Assembly (NCBI GenBank): GCA_963978545.1
Contig: OZ021727.1
Location: 50,358,487-50,422,486 of the forward strand
DNA length: 64,000 bases
From: Linyphia triangularis
Taxonomy: Eukaryota > Arthropoda > Arachnida > Araneae > Linyphiidae
Direction of reading: 5' to 3'
Positions within the stretch are counted from its first letter, which is position 1; each line of letters starts with the position of its first letter. Shown here piece by piece: positions 62,690 through 64,000 of the stretch. Below the pieces are notes generated by a model. That model made no database searches and had not been told where the DNA came from. It worked only from the letters and a program-made list of their open reading frames with translations. A program made the translations under genes and the position numbers.

Positions 62690-64000
<1,311 letters not shown>

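Overview
This window is AT-rich animal nuclear DNA from an arthropod. A spider or other arachnid is the best guess, judging from long AT-rich introns, heavy loads of hAT, Helitron, Tc1/mariner and BEL/Pao elements, and a BED/THAP-type transposon complement. The species assignment is inference only. There are no prokaryotic features: no operons, Shine-Dalgarno sites or CRISPR.

Two single-copy housekeeping genes lie head to head. On the minus strand, deoxyhypusine synthase (DHPS) occupies 3438-19169 in nine exons. They join without a frame error into 358 codons plus stop. On the plus strand, SCAI (suppressor of cancer cell invasion) runs from 26322 to 62689 in fourteen constitutive exons, giving 601 codons plus stop, very close to the roughly 600-residue vertebrate protein. 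A frame-neutral 48-nt candidate cassette exon lies at 33196-33243. The 7.2-kb region between the two start codons holds a CpG-rich patch near 24775-25085 that may be a promoter, and several hAT-type insertions.

Nearly everything else is transposon sequence in introns. The DHPS introns contain: a 4.2-kb Tc1/mariner element (4842-9049, TA target duplication) whose transposase core is tandemly duplicated; a hAT element (9457-10693) that split a 31-bp minisatellite; a 2.9-kb pogo/Tigger-like element (11752-14689) with a nested Helitron (13362-14464); a 205-bp hAT MITE (17387-17591); and a foldback palindrome (17826-18074). Between the genes lie two hAT-type elements (19586-20020, 20491-23063). 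SCAI intron 1 has MITEs with clear target duplications (27482-27658, 27755-27946, 30597-31284).

SCAI intron 12 (14.7 kb) is almost wholly a nested transposon block. Matching inverted ends at 46644 and 59761 enclose a ~150-bp tandem array, a defective BEL/Pao retrotransposon (47666-54258, minus strand, GTCAT target duplication), a decayed THAP zinc finger, and a Helitron (55320-59265). One LTR of the BEL element is itself interrupted by a probable hAT-type insert. The Helitron is interrupted by a 2.7-kb hAT element with a BED-finger remnant, CGGATATCCG-type subterminal repeats and a tRNA-derived SINE. The order of insertion can be read directly from the nesting.

Exon coordinates were derived by hand from splice sites, reading frame and recalled family similarity. 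No alignment or database search was run.
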